A DNA stretch of 33,543 nucleotides from Candidatus Cryosericum terrychapinii (lineage in GTDB: Bacteria > Caldisericota > Caldisericia > Cryosericales > Cryosericaceae): NCBI RefSeq assembly GCF_003570925.1, contig NZ_QXIS01000015.1, positions 1-33,543 of the forward strand. Reading direction: 5' to 3'. Positions 31,701 to 33,543 of this stretch are shown one piece after another; the stretch's first letter is position 1; each line of letters opens with the position of its first letter. Below the pieces are notes generated by a model. The model saw nothing but the letters and a program-made list of their open reading frames with translations. It searched no databases and had not been told where the DNA came from. The position numbers and the translations under genes were made by a program.

Positions 31701-32194
31701 ACCACATGTTCCTCTCAATGGTTGAGGAGGAAATCATGAGGGTACGTGGCCAGTACTCGGAGCCTGTGGCGAAGCTCGTGATCATTCTTGGCATATCCGC
31801 GTTCATCCCCGAGACCTATGTGGCCGACTCAGGTGAGCGGCTGGCACTCTACAACGCTGTCGAACGGGCTGGCGGGCAGGATCTGACAGCACTCGAAGAG
31901 CGGACCATCGACCGCTATGGAGCTCTCCCTCCCGAGGTAGCGGGGATCTTTGCGCTGAAGCGCCTCGAACTGTCGCTGATTCCGCTCGGCGTGTCGTCCC
32001 TCAAAGAGTCGGGTCACGCGCTTGTTTTGGAATTCGTCAGTGAGGAGGCAGCCACGCGGTTCCTTCGCGCCCACGTCGACCAGGTTGCCCACGCCCGAAC
32101 CGTGCGGGACTCGGTGGTCCTTCCCATGAATGCCGGACAGAAGCCGCTCTCACTGCTTTCATCCTTGCTTTCAGGGTCGGAAACGGTACACTGA
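28757..32194 (+). CDS. mfd: transcription-repair coupling factor
   Basis: DNA translocase that removes RNA polymerase stalled at lesions and recruits UvrA. The N-terminal UvrB-like part (to about residue 350) and the RNA-polymerase-interacting CarD-like domain (LHEGDYVVHRDYGIGVFMGM to LLHVPVERL, about 490-560) are present. The RecG-like translocase follows, with CGDVGFGKTEVA (Walker A), VDEEQLFGV and SATPIPRTL. Its second lobe has STTIIEAGLDFPNVNTI and QLRGRVGRAQRHAYAY. A C-terminal TRCF domain ends the protein. At 1145 residues it is full length. It overlaps pth by one base. Confidence 0.97.
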   Translation: MQSGSFDLLLQQAQASAPELFARFAQLLEQPGSITVSSPSSGYRQLLLAALVTICPRPVVVVCPSIDRAEELSSMVRGISGAIAGMRPFVVLPELGVELMEYTQYSRPLSFVRARALDQIYARGETVVFTTAQGLIDPSLPARDFTELASALTVGDRIIPHSLARRLLQMGYEGVSSVTEMSQFSMRGNVFDLYSQAGEYPARIVLEGNVISRIKLFDPVTQQSVEPVSSVGILPPYPILLDREARQSFSTMAAERWKKEHETREGSEEQDATFLEDLESFISTTNSKGVNYFLYQYADPERMCGSLARLLGSHAIAVFADVDPEAELTQIFDSARELYQRTIQAGFAPSSSALDQVEQIARRVLGGFARSIHLTATSARDALTPASRELPPLTLSGSFSEYLGLHAPGETAIDVVSWNPDKARHLVMDTVEDLDVMARLAVVKGSLSAGFAAEGFMVLTDRELFPRATMSPKKTTRFSQAISRLEDLHEGDYVVHRDYGIGVFMGMNALTVDGVTRDYISLEYKDHSLLHVPVERLGYLEKYVGDRTEITLDEPGSRKWKRARKEAAEDARRIAHELLETAAKRHAREGYMFKPNPELEVPVVDAFAYELTPDQSKAIADVLSDMEAGKPMDRLVCGDVGFGKTEVAIRAAARAVANGKQVAIVAPTTILAMQHFRNLEARFEPIGYKVALFSRMVGSRELAAGRKLLHEGGVDIAVGTHKVLNMAGDFKDIGLMIVDEEQLFGVLDKEKIKKMKTEVDVLTLSATPIPRTLESSIVGIRDISLINTPPVGRYPIRTFLMPFDEEQLTRAVRAELERHGQVYFVHNRIMDIEARFALLARLFPEARIAVAHGQLRSEVLEQIMLDFYEGKYDILVSTTIIEAGLDFPNVNTIIVDEGERLGLAQLYQLRGRVGRAQRHAYAYIFYSHGVMRESVAFKRLEAIASAVDFGAGLQVALKDLELRGAGDVLGVKQSGRFSDVGYHMFLSMVEEEIMRVRGQYSEPVAKLVIILGISAFIPETYVADSGERLALYNAVERAGGQDLTALEERTIDRYGALPPEVAGIFALKRLELSLIPLGVSSLKESGHALVLEFVSEEAATRFLRAHVDQVAHARTVRDSVVLPMNAGQKPLSLLSSLLSGSETVH
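32165..32192 (+). promoter_or_regulatory. predicted leaderless-type promoter of mazG inside the end of mfd
   Basis: TTGCTT (32165-32170), 16-bp spacer, TACACT (32187-32192), then six bases to ATG 32199. The -10 overlaps the first base of the mfd stop codon. GAAAGG lies directly against the ATG, too close to work as a normal ribosome binding site. Confidence 0.55.
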
Positions 32195-32198
32195 AAGG

Positions 32199-33344
32199 AT
32201 GGAAGAATACGAGATACGTATCATTACGGACCAAGACCCTCACCTGCAGTTGCCGATCCACAGTGGGCGACGCTTTGCCCTGGCGGTACCGGCTGGAACG
32301 GATACTCTGGTCTATGCGTCGGCCTCCAGCATCCGGTTGCTGCCGACCTCAGCCCGGACCCTGCTGGATCCGGTGGAGGCGATCGCTTTCCTGACATGGA
32401 TACGTTTTGCAGGTCGGCACTACGGCATGATCGTCTGCTTGTGTCCCGTCGACATGGCGTCAGTTGTTGCAGGGCTTCTTGGCCGATTGCCTGGACTGGC
32501 TCATGCTCCGACAATAGAAGCCGATGACCTGACTCGGGAGGCGATACGGCTGGCCGACGTTCTCTTGCCCCTCGTTGGCTCCCAGTATACGACTGTTGAA
32601 GAGTTCAGGCTGCTCATTGCGGACTTGCGCCAGAACTGTCCATGGGACCGCCTGCAGACGCATGAGTCGCTTCTGGATACGCTTCTGGAGGAGTCCTACG
32701 AGGTGGCACTCGCCATACAGAGAGGCAGCGCGGACAACCTCGAAGAGGAGCTCGGGGACCTGCTGCTGCAGGTGTTCATTCAGTCGGAAATCGCCCGCGA
32801 GGAAGATGGATTCGACATCTGCGACGTGGTTCGGACCGCTGACGACAAGCTGACATTCAGGCATCCGCACGTGTTCGGCAGCACGTCGCTGGCATCGAGC
32901 GATCAGGTGCTGGAGAACTGGCAAAAGCTCAAGGTCCTGGAGGGCCGGAAGAAGCACTTTGTCGACAGTGCGAAACTGCTTTCGTCCATCGAGAACGCCT
33001 TGCTTTCGCAGGAGACTGCCCGTTCCGATGGGTTCGATTTCGAATCGGCGGAGCAGGCTTATGGCAAGCTGCTTGAGGAGACCAGTGAGTTGAGAGAGGA
33101 ACTGAACGCTCCATCCAGGGACGAAGATGCCTTGGCCATGGAGCTGGGCGACGTCCTCTTTTCTGCCCTCAACGTCGCGCGGCTCTCAGGTGTCAACCCT
33201 GTGAAGGCCCTGCACCACTCATTCGACAAGTTTCGCGACCGATATGGTCGTGTCCGTGACTATGCAAAGCTACAGCAAGTCGACATCTCGACAGCACCTC
33301 CCGAGGAACTGGAGCGGTTATGGCAATTGGCGAAGAACACATAG
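32199..33344 (+). CDS. mazG: MazG-family nucleoside triphosphate pyrophosphohydrolase
   Basis: Hydrolyses nucleoside triphosphates to monophosphates and pyrophosphate, cleaning the nucleotide pool. The first MazG domain begins near residue 130 (LRQNCPWDRLQTHESLLDTL). It has the metal-binding EESYE and EELGDLLLQV helices and ends with the typical KLTFRHPHVFG. A second MazG repeat (LLEETSELREEL, MELGDVLFSALNVAR) follows near 290-340. The first 125 or so residues are an extra domain that I do not recognise; B. subtilis YabN has a methylase-like domain in this position, but the sequence here is shorter and lacks clear methylase motifs. ATG 32199 was chosen over an upstream frame inside mfd. Confidence 0.92.
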   Translation: MEEYEIRIITDQDPHLQLPIHSGRRFALAVPAGTDTLVYASASSIRLLPTSARTLLDPVEAIAFLTWIRFAGRHYGMIVCLCPVDMASVVAGLLGRLPGLAHAPTIEADDLTREAIRLADVLLPLVGSQYTTVEEFRLLIADLRQNCPWDRLQTHESLLDTLLEESYEVALAIQRGSADNLEEELGDLLLQVFIQSEIAREEDGFDICDVVRTADDKLTFRHPHVFGSTSLASSDQVLENWQKLKVLEGRKKHFVDSAKLLSSIENALLSQETARSDGFDFESAEQAYGKLLEETSELREELNAPSRDEDALAMELGDVLFSALNVARLSGVNPVKALHHSFDKFRDRYGRVRDYAKLQQVDISTAPPEELERLWQLAKNT

Positions 33345-33543
33345 ACGACAGCCTTCCAACGATGGGGAAGCAGGGCGACCAGACGGAGCCTGTCACGTTA
33401 GGCCCACAGGACCAATTCGTCAGCCAACCCGAGATCGTTACTGGGATTTCTCAACCTCTGCCGCCGGCTCCCGATCGCCCGCAGATCACCAACGTCTGGA
33501 GCATAGTCTGGAAGCTACTGGCAGCATTGGGATTTGGAGCGCT
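33320..33543 (+). CDS. partial gene at the window edge, probable membrane protein
   Basis: An open frame runs from ATG 33320 to the end of the window (74 codons, no stop). GGAG lies five bases upstream of the ATG. It overlaps the last 25 bases of mazG, which suggests coupled translation. The first 55 or so residues are polar and rich in glutamine and proline. The visible end (VWSIVWKLLAALGFGA) looks like the start of a membrane helix, so the protein probably has a long cytoplasmic N-terminal tail. The family cannot be named from this fragment. Confidence 0.6.
   Translation, partial: MAIGEEHIDDSLPTMGKQGDQTEPVTLGPQDQFVSQPEIVTGISQPLPPAPDRPQITNVWSIVWKLLAALGFGA

Overview
This is a GC-rich bacterial chromosome segment, densely packed with housekeeping genes. 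No mobile element, phage gene or CRISPR array was seen. Two gene orders are familiar from Firmicutes: Xaa-Pro peptidase-efp-Asp23-nusB, and M50 protease-trpS-scpA-scpB. However, L27 lacks the cleavable N-terminal extension typical of Firmicutes and there is no Prp protease gene between rplU and rpmA. Type IV pilus assembly genes, butyrate kinase with two phosphotransacylases, DXP-pathway isoprenoid genes and a TrpRS with an iron-sulfur-type cysteine set suggest a fermentative anaerobe of a deep-branching phylum. A Caldisericota/Cryosericota-type organism is my tentative guess, not something the sequence proves.

Layout. 1-814: a small YHS-domain gene between intergenic stretches rich in hairpins and degenerate repeats. 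815-4473: prepilin peptidase, PilM, PilN, PilO and a small membrane protein. 4496-5578: Xaa-Pro aminopeptidase. 5682-10001: efp, Asp23-family gene, nusB, acylphosphatase, polyprenyl synthase and dxs. 10041-17393: nadK, recN, buk, two ptb paralogues and typA, closed by a strong bidirectional terminator. 17463-18197 (minus): an orphan DUF2344 gene, divergent from the M50 protease-trpS-scpA-scpB operon (18340-21217). 21197-23095 (minus): an ABC-F ATPase. 23250-24536: a GNAT-like protein. 24591-24850 (minus): tRNA-Gly, tRNA-Cys and tRNA-Leu in one unit. 24894-28010 (minus): rplU, rpmA, obgE, nadD and yqeK. 28158-33543: pth, mfd, mazG and the start of an unfinished gene.

The genes fall into recognisable jobs. 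These are pilus assembly, translation (EF-P, L21, L27, Obg, TypA, Pth, TrpRS, tRNAs), isoprenoid precursors, NAD(P) synthesis, butyrate-type acid production with ATP gain, chromosome segregation, and repair or nucleotide-pool cleaning (RecN, Mfd, MazG).

The main unexpected signals are regulatory. Several genes (nadK, pth, mazG and the DUF2344 gene) have a TTGNNN-16 bp-TANNNT promoter ending only 6-7 nt before the start codon and no usable ribosome binding site, which predicts leaderless mRNAs. A fifth promoter of the same design falls on a 9-codon mini-ORF before the M50 operon, beside a palindrome lying between divergent promoters. The obgE reading frame has its conserved N-terminus encoded upstream of the first ATG, with no ATG, GTG or TTG available; an ATT codon behind a good Shine-Dalgarno is the likely start.
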